This document shows positions 25,901-37,583 of a stretch of 64,000 nt of DNA, in pieces; position 1 is the stretch's first letter, and every line of letters begins with the position of its first letter. A program made the translations under genes and the position numbers. The notes below the pieces were generated by a model that saw only the letters and a list, made by a program, of their open reading frames with translations, made no database searches and was not told where the DNA came from. This DNA comes from Onthophagus taurus. Its lineage: Eukaryota > Arthropoda > Insecta > Coleoptera > Scarabaeidae. Location of the stretch: positions 3,975,501 through 4,039,500 of the forward strand of contig NC_091971.1 in the NCBI RefSeq assembly GCF_036711975.1. The letters are read 5' to 3'.

Positions 25901-28900
25901 CAGGCAATCAATAATTGGAAGGCCCTTACGCTGGAAAGAACTTCCAGGTCACAGACAGGCGAAGAATATGATATCTCCGTCCCAAACAAAACCAAAGAAG
26001 GCTTCTTAACCGGCCATGGGCTCCTAAAATATCACCTCACGCATATTGGACAAGCTAAGGATCAAACTTGTCGATTTTGCAACGACGAGTCAGAGACTGC
26101 TGAACATGTACTGTGTGAATGTTCGCCTGACACCTACCGATATAAAGGAACAAGACCTAGGAGCAATATTAATTTTCATCAGAGACCTATATGTGCCCTA
26201 AACATTTAATTTTTTATTTAAAAATTTATTAAATCTTTTCACATATTCAAAGTTTTAACTCAAAATCGTTATCTGTTAACTTAACATTCTTTCTTGATAA
26301 AGATTAGAAGTTGTAATTAACTTCCTCTTCACATTTCAACATGTCATTTTGCCTCTAATTTGTTACAAGAGTAAAGCAGGAAGTTTGGTCGTGTTTGCAA
26401 TTAAAGAAACATGATTTTCGTTGGGCAATAGAACAAGTTGTGAACAAAGTCTGTGTAATTAAGGTTCTCTAGTTTAACTTGTTTGTGAATCTTTGTAATT
26501 CTGGATTTTCTTTGATTAGAAATTACAAGAATTAGATTTGAGGAGTAAATGTTGTAAGAAAAATTTAATTGCAAGGAAAAAATTTTATGTGGGACACCTA
26601 GTGGAAAGTTGAGGTCAAGTTAGAGTTAGTTTAAGTGGGAACGTTAACAGCGCTCTTAGCGTTTACTTTGCGGTCACTTATTAAAACCGTTAATTGGTGG
26701 TTGGAATTTTTGATTAAATTTCGCCCACTTTACTCGTCGAAACTTGTAATAAGTGGACCACTTCTGAGGAGTTAAAATTTTTTTAATATACATTTTTAAC
26801 TTTGAAACTTTTTATTTTGCAGTTAATATCATCGGATTAACTCAAGAACCCAATGTAGGGATATTCATTGAAGAGCATAAGAAGAGGGCCGATAGCGATC
26901 CAAACGCTCCTCCTTTCGACGATTTAAGGAATTACGCTTATGAAGGTGGTGGTAGTACCGCGGGATCGTTAAGTTCTTTGGCTTCAGGTAAAATACATAA
27001 AGTTTTTTTTTATTTAGAAATAAGGAAAGAATTGTTAGTGGAATTGAAAAAGAATTGGAGTAGATACAAATCGATAGGAGCTAAAATTAGAACGCCATTT
27101 GTCGTGAAAGTACTGTTTTCCTTTTCTAAAAAGGTACTTTTTCCACAACTCCTAGGCACCTTTAGCCCCGACCACGTCGTCATGATATATCGCGATAATG
27201 TTCGAAATGCGGTCGTATTTACAGAGGAGAAAACGCGAAATAGAAGTTTACTTCTTCTCACCGACCGATTTACGATGTTGTTTGGGAACTCGTTTCTTTT
27301 TATTTACCACAAAAAAATTACTACGTGGTAGCACGAACAATTAAAAATAAGGAAAATCTTTTTGAATCATTTTATTAAGTTTTTTTAAAGCAATTATTTT
27401 CTGAGTTAGTTTGGCGAGCTGAACAAAGATCTCCAGTATCACGTAGAAACTTTATAGGACTTGTGGACCGTTTAACTTTAAGAAGTGAGTTAGTTGTTAA
27501 ATTTCGTTTTCTTAAAGTTGCGTTTCGCCTAATTTTATTTATTTACTTCTTAGTTATTATAATAAAGAAACCATCTTGAGAAAAAAAAATTTTTCTGCAA
27601 AACTATTTGAGATTAAGAAGTAAAACTTTTTGAGGTTGTAAAACAATGTTTAAGGTTGAGTTGTACCAAAATATAAGTTTCCATGATCAACAGTTCTTTT
27701 AATAATGAGTTTTAAAAATTATGGATTTTGACGTTTTCTAAAAATGACGTTGAAGAAAAAAATGTTTTTCTTGGAAATTATTAGATATTGAGATATGAAA
27801 CTTTTTGAGGTTGTAAAAGAATGTTTGAGCTTAGGTTGTACCATAGTATAAGTTTCCATGATCAACATTTTTTTTAATATTGATTTTTAATAAAAATGAG
27901 GGATTTTGACGTTTCCTAAAAATGAGGTTGAGGAAAAAAAATGTTTTTCTTGGAAACTATTAGATATTGAGAAATAAAACTTTTTGTGATTATAAAAGAA
28001 TGCTTGAGCTCATGTTGTACCAATGTATAAGTCTCCATGATCACAACAGTTCTTTTAATATTGATATTTAATAAAAATGAGGGATTTTGACGTTTTCTAA
28101 AAATGAGGTTGAGGAAAAAAATCTGTTTTTCTTGGAAACTATTAGATATTGAGAAATGAAACATTTTGAGGATGTAAAAGAATGCTTGAGCTTAGGTTGT
28201 ACCAAAATATAAGTTTCCATGATCAACAGTTCTTTTAATATTGATTTTTAATAAAAATGAGGGATTTTGACGTTTCCTAAAAATGAGGTTGAGGAAAAAA
28301 TGTTTATTTTGCGAAACTATTGGATATAGAGAAATGAAACTTTTTGAGGTTGTAAAAGAATGCTTGAGCTTAGGTTGTACCAAAATATAAGTTTCCATGA
28401 TCAACAGTTCTTATAATATTGATTTTTAATAAAAATGAGGGATTTTGACGTTTCCTAAAAATGAGGTTGAGGAAAAAAAATGTTTTTCTTGGAAACTATT
28501 AGATATTGAGAAATGAAACTTTTTGAGGTTGTAAAGAAATGCTTGAGCTTAGGTTGTACCATAGTATAAGTTTCCATGATCACAACAGTTCTTTTAATAT
28601 TGATTTTTAATAAAAATGAAGGATTTTGACATTTCCTAAAAGTGAGGTTGAGGAAAAAAAAATGTTTTTCTTGGAAACTATTAGATATTGGGAAATGAAA
28701 GTTTTTGAGGTTGTAAAGAAATGCTTGAGCTTAGGTTGTACCAAAATATAAGTTTCCATGATCAACAGTTCTTTTAATATTGATTTTTAATAAAAATGAG
28801 GGATTTTGACGTTTCCTAAAAATGAGGTTGAAGAAAAAATATTTTTTCTTCGAAACTATTAGATATGAAGAAATGAAACTTTTTGAGGTTGTAAAAGAAT

Positions 28901-31900
28901 GCTTGAGCTTAGGTTGTACCAAAATATAAGTTTCCATGATCAACAGTTCTTTTAATATTGATTTTTAATAAAAATGAGGATTTTGACGTTTCCTAAAAAT
29001 GAGGTTGAGAAAAAAATGTTTTTTCTTCGAAACTATTAGATATGAAGAAATGAAACTTTTTGAGGTTGTAAAAGAATGCTTGAGCTTAGGTTGTACCAAA
29101 ATATAAGTTTCCATGATCAACAGTTCTTTTAATATTGATTTTTAATAAAAATGAGGGATTTTGACGTTTCCTAAAAATGAGGTTGAGGAAAAAATGTTTG
29201 TTTGCGAAACTATTGGATATAGAGAAATGAAACTTTTTGAGGTTGTAAAAGAATACTTGAGCTCAGGTTGTACCAAAATATAAGTTTCCACGATCAACAG
29301 TTCTTTTAATATTGATTTTTAATAAAAATGAGGGATTTTGACGTTTCCTAAAAATGACGTTGAAGAAAAAATGTTTTTTCTTCGAAACTATTAGATATAA
29401 AGAAATGAAACTTTTTGAAGTTGTAAAAGAATGCTTGAGCTTAGGTTGTACCAAAATATAAGTTTCCATGATCAACAGTTCTTTTAATATTGATTTTTAA
29501 TAAAAATGAAGGATTTTGACGTTTCCTAAAAATGAGGTTGAGGAAAAAAAATGCTTTTCTTGGAAACTATTAAATATTGAGAAAAGAAACTTTTTGAGCT
29601 TGTAAAACAATGCTTGAGCTTAGGTTGTACCAAAATATAAGTTTCCATGATCAACAGTTCTTTTAATATTGATTTTTAATAAAAATGAGGGATTTTGACG
29701 TTTCCTAAAAATGAGGTTGAAGAAAAAATATTTTTTCTTCGAAACTATTAGATATGAAGAAATGAAACTTTTTGAGGTTGTAAAAGAATGCTTGAGCTTA
29801 GGTTGTACCAAAATATAAGTTTCCATGATCAACAGTTCTTTTAATATTGATTTTTAATAAAAATGAGGATTTTGACGTTTCCTAAAAATGAGGTTGAGAA
29901 AAAAATGTTTTTTCTTCGAAACTATTAGATATGAAGAAATGAAACTTTTTGAGGTTGTAAAAGAATGCTTGAGCTTAGGTTGTACCAAAATATAAGTTTC
30001 CATGATCAACAGTTCTTTTAATATTGATTTTTAATAAAAATGAGGGATTTTGACGTTTCCTAAAAATGACGTTGAAGAAAAAATGTTTTTTCTTCGAAAC
30101 TATTAGATATAAAGAAATGAAACTTTTTGAAGTTGTAAAAGAATGCTTGAGCTTAGGTTGTACCAAAATATAAGTTTCCATGATCAACAGTTCTTTTAAT
30201 ATTGATTTTTAATAAAAATGAAGGATTTTGACGTTTCCTAAAAATGAGGTTGAGGAAAAAAAATGCTTTTCTTGGAAACTATTAAATATTGAGAAAAGAA
30301 ACTTTTTGAGCTTGTAAAACAATGCTTGAGCTTAGGTTGTACCAAAATATAAGTTTCCATGATCAACAGTTCTTTTAATATTGATTTTTAATAAAAATGA
30401 GGGATTTTGACGTTTCCTAAAAATGAGGTTGAAGAAAAAATATTTTTTCTTCGAAACTATTAGATATGAAGAAATGAAACTTTTTGAGGTTGTAAAAGAA
30501 TGCTTGAGCTTAGGTTGTACCAAAATATAAGTTTCCATGATCAACAGTTCTTTTAATATTGATTTTTAATAAAAATGAGGATTTTGACGTTTCCTAAAAA
30601 TGAGGTTGAGAAAAAAATGTTTTTTCTTCGAAACTATTAGATATGAAGAAATGAAACTTTTTGAGGTTGTAAAAGAATGCTTGAGCTTAGGTTGTACCAA
30701 AATATAAGTTTCCATGATCAACAGTTCTTTTAATATTGATTTTTAATAAAAATGAGGGATTTTGACGTTTCCTAAAAATGACGTTGAAGAAAAAATGTTT
30801 TTTCTTCGAAACTATTAGATATAAAGAAATGAAACTTTTTGAAGTTGTAAAAGAATGCTTGAGCTTAGGTTGTACCAAAATATAAGTTTCCATGATCAAC
30901 AGTTCTTTTAATATTGATTTTTAATAAAAATGAAGGATTTTGACGTTTCCTAAAAATGAGGTTGAGGAAAAAAAATGCTTTTCTTGGAAACTATTAAATA
31001 TTGAGAAAAGAAACTTTTTGAGCTTGTAAAACAATGCTTGAGCTTAGGTTGTACCAAAATATAAGTTTCCATGATCAACAGTTCTTTTAATATTGATTTT
31101 TAATAAAAATGAGGGATTTTGACGTTTCCTAAAAATGAGGTTGAAGAAAAAATATTTTTTCTTCGAAACTATTAGATATGAAGAAATGAAACTTTTTGAG
31201 GTTGTAAAAGAATGCTTGAGCTTAGGTTGTACCAAAATATAAGTTTCCATGATCAACAGTTCTTTTAATATTGATTTTTAATAAAAATGAGGATTTTGAC
31301 GTTTCCTAAAAATGAGGTTGAGAAAAAAATGTTTTTTCTTCGAAACTATTAGATATGAAGAAATGAAACTTTTTGAGGTTGTAAAAGAATGCTTGAGCTT
31401 AGGTTGTACCAAAATATAAGTTTCCATGATCAACAGTTCTTTTAATATTGATTTTTAATAAAAATGAGGGATTTTGACGTTTCCTAAAAATGAGGTTGAG
31501 GAAAAAATGTTTGTTTGCGAAATTATTGGATATAGAGAAATGAAACTTTTTGAGGTTGTAAAAGAATACTTGAGCTTAGGTTGTACCAAAATATAAGTTT
31601 CCACGATCAACAGTTCTTTTAATATTGATTTTTAATAAAAATGAGGGATTTTGACGTTTCCTAAAAATGACGTTGAAGAAAAAATGTTTTTTCTTCGAAA
31701 CTATTAGATATAAAGAAATGAAACTTTTTGAAGTTGTAAAAGAATGCTTGAGCTTAGGTTGTACCAAAATATAAGTTTCCATGATCAACAGTTCTTTTAA
31801 TATTGATTTTTTATAAAAATGAAGGATTTTGACGTTTCCTAAAAATGAGGTTGAGGAAAAAAAATGCTTTTCTTGGAAACTATTAAATATTGAGAAAAGA

Positions 31901-33701
31901 AACTTTTTGAGCTTGTAAAACAATGCTTGAGCTTAGGTTGTACCAAAATATAAGTTTCCATGATCAACAGTTCTTTTAATATTGATTTTTAATAAAAATG
32001 AGGGATTTTGACGTTTCCTAAAAATGAGGTTGAAGAAAAAATTGTTTTTCTTGGAAACTATTAGATATTGAGAAATGAAACTTTTTGAGGTTGTAAAGAA
32101 ATGCTTGAGCTTAGGTTGTACCATAGTATAAGTTTCCATGATCACAACAGTTCTTTTAATATTGATTTTTAATAAAAATGAAGGATTTTGACGTTTCCTA
32201 AAAATGAGGTTGAGGAAAAAAAATGCTTTTCTTGGAAACTATTAAATATTGAGAAAAGAAACTTTTTGAGCTTGTAAAACAATGCTTGAGCTTAGGTTGT
32301 ACCAAAATATAAGTTTCCATGATCAACAGTTCTTTTAATATTGATTTTTAATAAAAATGAGGGATTTTGACGTTTCCTGAAAATGAGGTTGAGGAAAAAA
32401 ATTTTTTTTCTTGGAAACTATTTGATATTGAGAAATGAAACTTTTTGAGGTTGTAAAACAATGCTTGAGCTTAGGTTATACCAAAATATAAGTTTCCATG
32501 ATCAACAGTTCTTTTAATATTGATTTTTAATAAAAATGTGGGATTTTGACGTTTCCTAAAAATGAGGTTGAAGAGAAAATGTTTTTTCTTCGAAACTATT
32601 GGATATAAAGAAATGAAACTTTTTGAGGTTGTAAAAGAATGCTTGAGCTTAGGTTGTACCAAAATAAAAGTTTCCATGACAATAGTTCTGTTAATATTGA
32701 TTTTTAATAAAAATGGGGGATTTTGACGTTTCCTAAAAATGAGGTTGAAGAAAAAATGTTTTTTCTTCAAAACTATTAGATATAAAGAAATGAAACTTTC
32801 TGAGGTTGTAAAAGAATATTTAATGTTGGGTTGTACCAAAATATAAATTTCCATGATCAACAGTTCTTTTAATATCGATTTTTAAAAATGAGGGATTTTG
32901 ACATTTCCTAAAAATGAGGTGAAATAAAGTTTTTCTCCGAAACCATTCGAAATTAAGAAATGAAACTTTCTGAGGTTGTAAAAGAATATTTAATGTTGGG
33001 TTGTACCAAAATATAAGTTTCCATGATCAACAGTTCTTTTAATATCGATTTTTAAAAATGAGGGATTTTGACATTTCCTAAAAATGAGGTTGAAAAAAAG
33101 TTTTTCTCCGAAACCATTCGAAATTAAGAAATGAAACTTTCTGAGGTTGTAAAAGAATATTTAATGTTGAGTTGTACCAAAATACAATTTTCCATGGTCA
33201 ACAGTTCTTTTAATATCGATTTTTAAACGAGGGAGGGATATTAATCTTTCCTGAAAATGAGGTTGATTTCTCCGAAACCATTCGTGATTAAGAAATGAGG
33301 TTATAAAAGAATGTTTGAGGTTCTTCTGTACCAAAATTTAAGTTTCCATGATTTCAGTTTAAGTCCTTTTCAATGAAACGATTTTGATTAATTGTATTTC
33401 AATTTAACACAAACTAATTACATCTATACTAATTAACTCTAAGGACATACGACATGTTGCGGTCATTCAACAGCTTCCATTTACACAAGATGGAATTTGT
33501 AATTCAATTACGTGGTGTCTATACGCTGTGTTCTGTATCAAATACTATTATTTTATGGTTAATTATTAATTAATTTTTGTTTAAATAGGAACTGATGATG
33601 AAGTTCAAGAATACGATTATTTGGGAGCTTGGGGACCGAGATTCGATAAATTGGCAGACATGTACGGTCCTGGCGAAGAAACCGAACAAGAGGAGGAATA
33701 A
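13712..33701 (+). CDS. CadN: Neural cadherin (3' part): EGF/membrane alternatives and cytoplasmic tail
   Basis: This is the 3' end of a classical insect N-cadherin, a calcium-dependent homophilic adhesion protein that links to the actin cytoskeleton through catenins. Visible exons: 13712-13953 or 14239-14477 (alternatives), 15760-15963, 26823-26987, 33589-33701 (stop TAA). Splice phases agree throughout: either alternative ends with one base that joins 'TC' of the next exon, giving ILILVLVF or LLVLVLVF. The tail shows '[17 protein letters not shown]', '[19 protein letters not shown]' and the C-terminal '[20 protein letters not shown]', the conserved juxtamembrane and beta-catenin-binding regions. 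The cadherin repeats, LamG domains and earlier exons lie left of the window. The two cytoplasmic introns are about 10.9 and 6.6 kb and full of repeats, while the coding exons are intact. Identification is very secure. Confidence 0.95.
14239..14477 (+). CDS. CadN: CadN alternative exon b: EGF-like domain plus membrane segment
   Basis: The exon lies between acceptor 'ttctgtag' and donor 'gtaagt' (239 nt, one codon shorter than exon a). It encodes '[19 protein letters not shown]', '[15 protein letters not shown]' and then '[13 protein letters not shown]'. Cysteine spacing of the EGF module equals that of exon a, but the residues next to the membrane and in the helix differ strongly. The 285-nt intron between the copies is long enough to be spliced, so exclusion must come from regulation or from the phase: using both would shift the frame (242 + 239 is not a multiple of three). 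Confidence 0.9.
14640..15330. other. High-complexity intron stretch between CadN membrane and tail exons
   Basis: Unlike the AT-rich surroundings, this stretch is G+C-richer, free of obvious repeats and not open for long in any frame. It contains an octamer-like 'atgcaaat' near 15189. It could hold an enhancer or splicing control elements for the alternative exon pair. This is a guess from composition only. Confidence 0.25.
15760..15963 (+). CDS. CadN: CadN exon: end of membrane helix and juxtamembrane tail
   Basis: It follows acceptor 'cttttctag' and ends at 'gtaagt'. It encodes the last part of the helix '[10 protein letters not shown]', the basic stop-transfer '[11 protein letters not shown]', the p120-catenin-type juxtamembrane region with '[14 protein letters not shown]', and '[15 protein letters not shown]'. 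This block is among the most conserved in insect N-cadherins. Confidence 0.92.
16280..16600. repeat. Degenerate ~30-bp tandem repeat
   Basis: About ten loose copies of a unit like 'cagtatctaatcttctg' follow each other ('agtatctagtcttttgtcag', 'cagtatctaacttctgg', 'agtatctactcttctg'). Spacing is irregular and copies are diverged. Confidence 0.5.
17766..18204. mobile_element. PIF/Harbinger-type MITE inside the mariner transposase
   Basis: The left end starts 'gggccgatttacatcagacg' and the reversed right end 'aggtgcatttaaaccaaacg', an imperfect inverted repeat. TAA is duplicated on both sides (17763-17765 and 18205-18207). Dropping the element and one TAA rejoins the mariner reading as LLYPYHYNIVQAL, which fixes the insertion point to the base. 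Confidence 0.8.
18237..19977 (+). mobile_element. piggyBac-like transposon, 3'-truncated, inside the mariner element
   Basis: TTAA at 18233-18236 marks the left end, followed by 'cccc'. The transposase (about 18724-19970, first Met likely 18724) has the family's acidic N-terminus, then '[17 protein letters not shown]', '[17 protein letters not shown]', the catalytic-region motifs '[12 protein letters not shown]', '[13 protein letters not shown]' and '[11 protein letters not shown]', and stops at 'YMKGYKNL'. One frameshift lies near 19140 (KNQEYK-stop versus the continuing PRIQMNWSK). The C-terminal part, the Cys-rich zinc domain and the right terminus are missing, so it is dead. Confidence 0.85.
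20578..22617. other. Large CadN intron, no gene recognised
   Basis: No coding region supported. 20578-20760 resembles a transposon end ('ggtgttccatttaagcg'), without a found partner. 21360-21950 is somewhat G+C-richer and non-repetitive and might be regulatory, but nothing specific can be named. Confidence 0.4.
22618..23650 (+). mobile_element. Decayed mariner-like transposon
   Basis: After a terminal-repeat-like start ('acaggagtcccaaattc') come transposase scraps in different frames: '[16 protein letters not shown]' near 22790, '[20 protein letters not shown]' and '[20 protein letters not shown]' at 22960-23095, and '[20 protein letters not shown]' with '[11 protein letters not shown]' near 23530-23630. 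The fold is the DDE_3 transposase type. The terminal region shares long words with the foldback element at 11234-12619, which probably descends from this family. Confidence 0.7.
23655..23857 (+). mobile_element. LINE fragment (RNase H region)
   Basis: It is a diverged copy of the stretch at about 25815-25950: both share 'aaaggctaacaagc', 'gcagcgaaaac' and 'cttacgctggaaagaacttc'. It has several indels. It is cut by the modular array that follows. Confidence 0.55.
23873..24686 (-). mobile_element. 5'-truncated LINE with 15-bp target duplication
   Basis: The element lies on the minus strand with its 3' end at the left. The same 15 bp, 'ttcacgctataatta', lie at 23858-23872 and 24687-24701, a good target-site duplication. 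It encodes the C-terminal end of a non-LTR ORF2: '[20 protein letters not shown]' in one frame (24431-24691) and, after a frame change, a stretch ending in a zinc-knuckle-like segment '[19 protein letters not shown]' (23982-24524). Base composition is strikingly G+C-rich compared with the neighbourhood. The upstream RT and endonuclease domains are absent. Confidence 0.75.
24687..25484. repeat. Modular tandem array: 14-bp TTCACGCTATAATT core with three unit sizes
   Basis: Twenty-one units each start with TTCACGCTATAATT (one has 'atactt') and come in three kinds: short 22 bp (core + ggagtttc), medium 40 bp (ending 'aaaaccgacattcc') and long 51 bp (ending 'cctatcctaacattcc'). Six long, six short and nine medium units sum to 798 bp, exactly the observed length. 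The order is LSM LSMM LSM LSSMM LSMM LM. A decayed core follows at 25485, and another core precedes the LINE at 23858. Confidence 0.9.
25485..26210 (+). mobile_element. LINE remnant: RNase H domain and zinc knuckle
   Basis: 25550-25798 and the following frame read as the RNase H domain of a non-LTR retrotransposon: '[14 protein letters not shown]', '[17 protein letters not shown]', '[13 protein letters not shown]', then '[19 protein letters not shown]' and the Cys/His segment '[18 protein letters not shown]' near 26070-26130. A stop and at least one frame change interrupt it. The reverse transcriptase part is missing. A second partial copy lies at 23655-23857. Confidence 0.7.
26211..26822. 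other. CadN intron end, no element recognised
   Basis: AT-rich sequence leading to the acceptor of the 26823 exon; no coding region supported. Confidence 0.4.
26823..26987 (+). CDS. CadN: CadN cytoplasmic exon
   Basis: Acceptor 'ttttgcag', donor 'gtaaaa'. It encodes '[20 protein letters not shown]', '[20 protein letters not shown]' and '[10 protein letters not shown]'. The last part is the classical catenin-binding signature of cadherin tails. Frame and phase fit both neighbours. Confidence 0.93.
27590..33360. repeat. Intronic satellite: ~178-bp monomers with a 712-bp higher-order repeat
   Basis: About 32 head-to-tail monomers fill most of the last CadN intron. Each contains 'ttgaggttgtaaaagaatgc', 'ataagtttccatgatcaac' and 'gggattttgacgtttcctaa'. 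In the middle the pattern repeats every four monomers: equal segments start at 29263, 29975 and 30687 and again at 29620, 30332 and 31044 (spacing 712 bp), nearly identical. Monomers at both edges, especially after 32800, are diverged and shorter. The open frames of about 70 codons on the minus strand are a by-product of the repeat, not genes. Confidence 0.92.
33589..33701 (+). CDS. CadN: CadN last coding exon
   Basis: Acceptor 'ttaaatag'. It encodes '[20 protein letters not shown]', 'LADMYG' and an acidic end 'EETEQEEE' before TAA. This is the C-terminal half of the beta-catenin-binding region. It lies about 230 bp after the end of the large satellite. Confidence 0.93.
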
Positions 33702-35780
33702 ATAACTCAAATTAACGAAAACATAATAAATAGTAAGAACGTAAAAGTGAAGAAACCAAAAAATAAAGTGACGGACATTCCTTTTTCGACACCAAACTCT
33801 AAAACTTTCGAAAAATAAATTAACACATTAAAAATTCATTCTTAAAAAAACATTTTTAAAAAGAACTTTATAAGGAACTTTAAGAGAAACTTTGAGGACT
33901 AAAAAGAAAACCCATCACGCTTCACCACCTTCACGAAAATAACTTACATTCACTCACACACACGTCCCCTCCCCAAAAAAAAAAAAATGATGTAACGTGT
34001 TACCACATAAGACTGTCTTGGCCGGAAGCGGTCATGTTAAGAGTAAAGTTTTAAAAGAAATTAAACTATAAGAAGTAAACGAAAAAAAATCGTATAAATG
34101 AAATAATATTGTAATATCCGTAGGGAAATATGAATTATTACCAAACGATTATTATTAATTAATTAATTATTATTAAGTTTAATTAGATCGATCTTTCCCA
34201 AAGTAATCCTGTTTGATTTTTTTCGCACCAACTCTAGGTGATATAATTAATTAAACGTTTTATTATAAAAAAATGAATCTCCACTGCCAATACTCATCCG
34301 ATTATTATTTAATAATAACGTTGTAATATATAATTATTTAGAAATTAAGATGAAAAGATACCAAAGAGGCACTAATTGTGTCATCATTTCAAACAGGCTT
34401 AATTTTGAAAGGGGAGATCTAAAAGAATTTTACACAAAAACTATTAAAAAAAAACAATTATTTGTTTTTGTACTTAATTTATAACAAAAAATTAAATTAA
34501 AATCAGTTTTGAATGAAATCGTATAGTTTTTGTGTAAAACTGCAAATACTTTAATCGCGTAACTTTAATTAATTAATTTTAAATTAAACGAATAAGTTTA
34601 ATTATTCGCCACTGAGCCAGTATTCCTACAAAAAAAAAAGAATCTTAGTTATTAAACTTTAATTAAAAAGAAACCAAGTGTAAAGTAGTCTCACTATAAC
34701 TAGGCGAAAATTTAAGCAAGAAAAATTACGAAAGAAAAAAAATACTAGAATACGCATAATCCGCAAACCCTAAGATTACGAAGTAAAAATAAGGGATGAG
34801 GGAAGAAAGAGAGCTTCGTGAACGTTTTATTAAATGTATATAGACACAACATTACGAAGACTAATGTATACACGAAAATCGAGTTTTTCAACATTAAGAT
34901 TCTCCCCAAAAAATAATAATTTTGATTTAATTTTATTAATTTATTTTTTTAGCACGAATACTAAATAAATAAGTCATAATTAAATATTTATATAAATTAT
35001 ATCATATATAGGATCGATGTATAGTGTTACTGTTAAAAGAAAAGTGAGTCATCAGAAAAGATTAAACAGTTAAAAAAGACCTTCTTATATATGATATAGA
35101 TGTTGCCATATTTATATATACACAGTTATTAGTCGATTAATATTTTTATTTTTATTATTCTTTACCATTCTTTTGAAAGAAATCACTAACGAGACAGCTC
35201 ACTAGTATTTTTTAATGTGTTTGTAGGTATGTATATAGAAAAAATACAGAAAAAAAGCGCGAGAGTGTGTGTTTCAAATGAGATTGGAAGAGTCAGTGCC
35301 AATTACTCATTAACTTATTAAATGTAACAACTTCTCGAATGCTGTGTAAGAATAATTATTATTAAAATGAAAGGAAATAATTAATTAATAAAAAAAAAAG
35401 AAAAAAACGATAATCCGATTATGTGTTTGCACTTGTGTATTGATAAAGAGGACAAAAAAAAATTATTAAGAATACCGCGACGGAAATAATTATTAAATTG
35501 GGTAAGTCTCTCTGCGTATACTTAAAAATAATCTTTGTATTTAATTATTATCATTATCATCTTATTAGGTAACCATTTGTCCGAAAAAATATTTCTCATT
35601 TTAGAAATACAAAAAAAAAACGACTTATTTTCCGTCTTTTATCGAGTGTTTTCTAGTGATCCTATATTTATCTCGTAAGAAACCGTAGATTTACCGTCTT
35701 AAAATTTTCTTTTGTAAAGAATTATTTTAAAAATGATTTATTTCAATATAACTATGTAAAAATAATTCAGTGTTTTAATT
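33702..35780 (+). other. CadN: CadN 3' untranslated region (inferred)
   Basis: The ~2 kb after the stop are very AT-rich, contain no open frame and contain several AATAAA-like words (for example near 34960 and 35380). A long 3' UTR is usual for neural genes. The true polyadenylation site cannot be fixed from sequence alone. Confidence 0.4.
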
Positions 35781-35899
35781 ACTTTTAATACCTTTGTGAT
35801 ACCTTTTAATTTAGATCTATTTAAAATAAGCAGCGTTGCCAACCTAACAGATTTAATATGCTCCGACTCCCCAGTGTTACCATTAACAACTTAAAAAGG

Positions 35900-37450
35900 T
35901 AACAAATTCATTAAATTTTCATATTTTCGCATTTTTCTCAATATTTAAGCATCTGAGAGCAAAAGTGCCATAAAGCAATATTGTCAAGAATAAAATTTGC
36001 CACAATTTTTGTTCCAAAAGTATTTTCTAACATGCTCCAATTCTCGAGTGTTATCATTAACTACTTCTAAAACAAAAAAATTCATCAAATTTTCATATTT
36101 TCGTATTTTTCTCGATATTGACGCTTCTGAGAGCAAAAATTGAACAGTATGTTCTGGAAGAGTAACAAATTACATATGCAATGAGCGTACCCAATCCAGT
36201 TTTAGCAATGGAATAAGAAAGTTACTAACGCTGAATAACAATTAAAACTAGAACTAACACTAGAAATTTTCATATTTTCGTATTTTTCTCAATATTGACG
36301 CGATTGACGCATCTGACAGCAAAAGTGAAAGACATCAATATTCTTAAGAATAAAAAACCAAGAACAGTAGAATCTGATGTAGCAGTACTGTTAGATTCTA
36401 CTGTCCATGCTTACAGCAATTGGAATATAATTGAATCAATTGTACAATCCATTTTATCCATCAACTTTATGAGTGCAATCAAATCTTTTTATTGAGGATC
36501 TCCTTTTAACTTTTCAAATAAAATTTGGCGTAATTAATGTTTCAATTTTCCTTAAACGGGTTTTTTTTAATTATCTACGGTTGCTTTTTCTTCGTTTTGA
36601 TTGCAAAATACTAATTATTTTTGAAAATAAAAACGATATAACCTCAACTGGAGGTTGTCAATTTCTAGTACCAATTTAAAAAAAAATAAAGGTACTAAAT
36701 CTGGAAAACATCTAAGTTTTGAGATTATGTTGCAATGCAATTAACATAGAAATAAATAAATAACAATTAGTAACAAAAAATGAATATAATAGTAATATAT
36801 AATGTAATTAATGTGAATTAAAAGCAATTTAAAAAATTTATTTAAACTTAGTGACATTTAATCAATTCCATTACCAACCTCACGATTGCAATATAGTCTT
36901 ATATTAATTTTCTCAAGTACTTTATTTCGGCGTATTTCGATTTAAGAACCCAATAATTTTCTTTAACAAGCAAACAAAGCGTCTTAAAAGGTACAAAATA
37001 AGAAACTTTGATTTTTTCTGAATAAGATAGGACGAAACTCGTCGGTTTTTAGCGGATAGAAAAGTTTTGGGGACCACTTTGAAAATTGACATGCACTTTT
37101 AATGAAAAATTATCCATTAAAAAATAATTTAACTCATTTCGAATTTCAAGGTTGGTAGTAACGGCAGAAAGTCCCTGTTACATGAGTTGTCGAATAAGGT
37201 TATGTATTTAAAAATATGAATATTTATAAAAATAATTGGAAAAAGTAATTGACAAACAAAATTAATTAAATAAATTTAATTTATTTATCTTTTAGATATA
37301 TTAAGAGTCTCGTATTTAGAAAAAAAAATCATGGTAATCGAGAATCTTAAACTTTAAATTTTTGTATTTTTCTCAATATTTACCCATCTGAGAGCAAAAG
37401 TAAAAGAGAGCAGTATTATTAAGGATAAAATTTGCCACAACTTTTGTTAC
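35900..37450. repeat. Dispersed repeat with four copies of an AT-rich ~90-bp unit
   Basis: Copies at about 35915-36010, 36082-36150, 36263-36345 and 37355-37450 share 'ttttcatattttcg', 'tatttttctcaatatt', 'catctgagagcaaaag' and in part 'aaaatttgccacaa'. They are spaced unevenly, so this is not a tandem array. No gene was found in the interval. Confidence 0.55.
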
Positions 37451-37583
37451 GCCTTGAAAAGAGGAAAAATACATCATAGTTGCAAACAAATACATTGAGA
37501 TATCTTATTAAATAAAAAAAGTTTTAGATGAAGTATTATTATTTATTAAAAACTTAAGTCATTTACAACTTAAAATACATCAT

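Noticed and set aside
27916-32860. A dozen minus-strand open frames of about 70 codons with nearly equal proteins, looking like a gene family
   Set aside because: They recur at multiples of the ~178-bp monomer, have no upstream signals, and are explained by the satellite; the frames stay open only because the monomers are copies.
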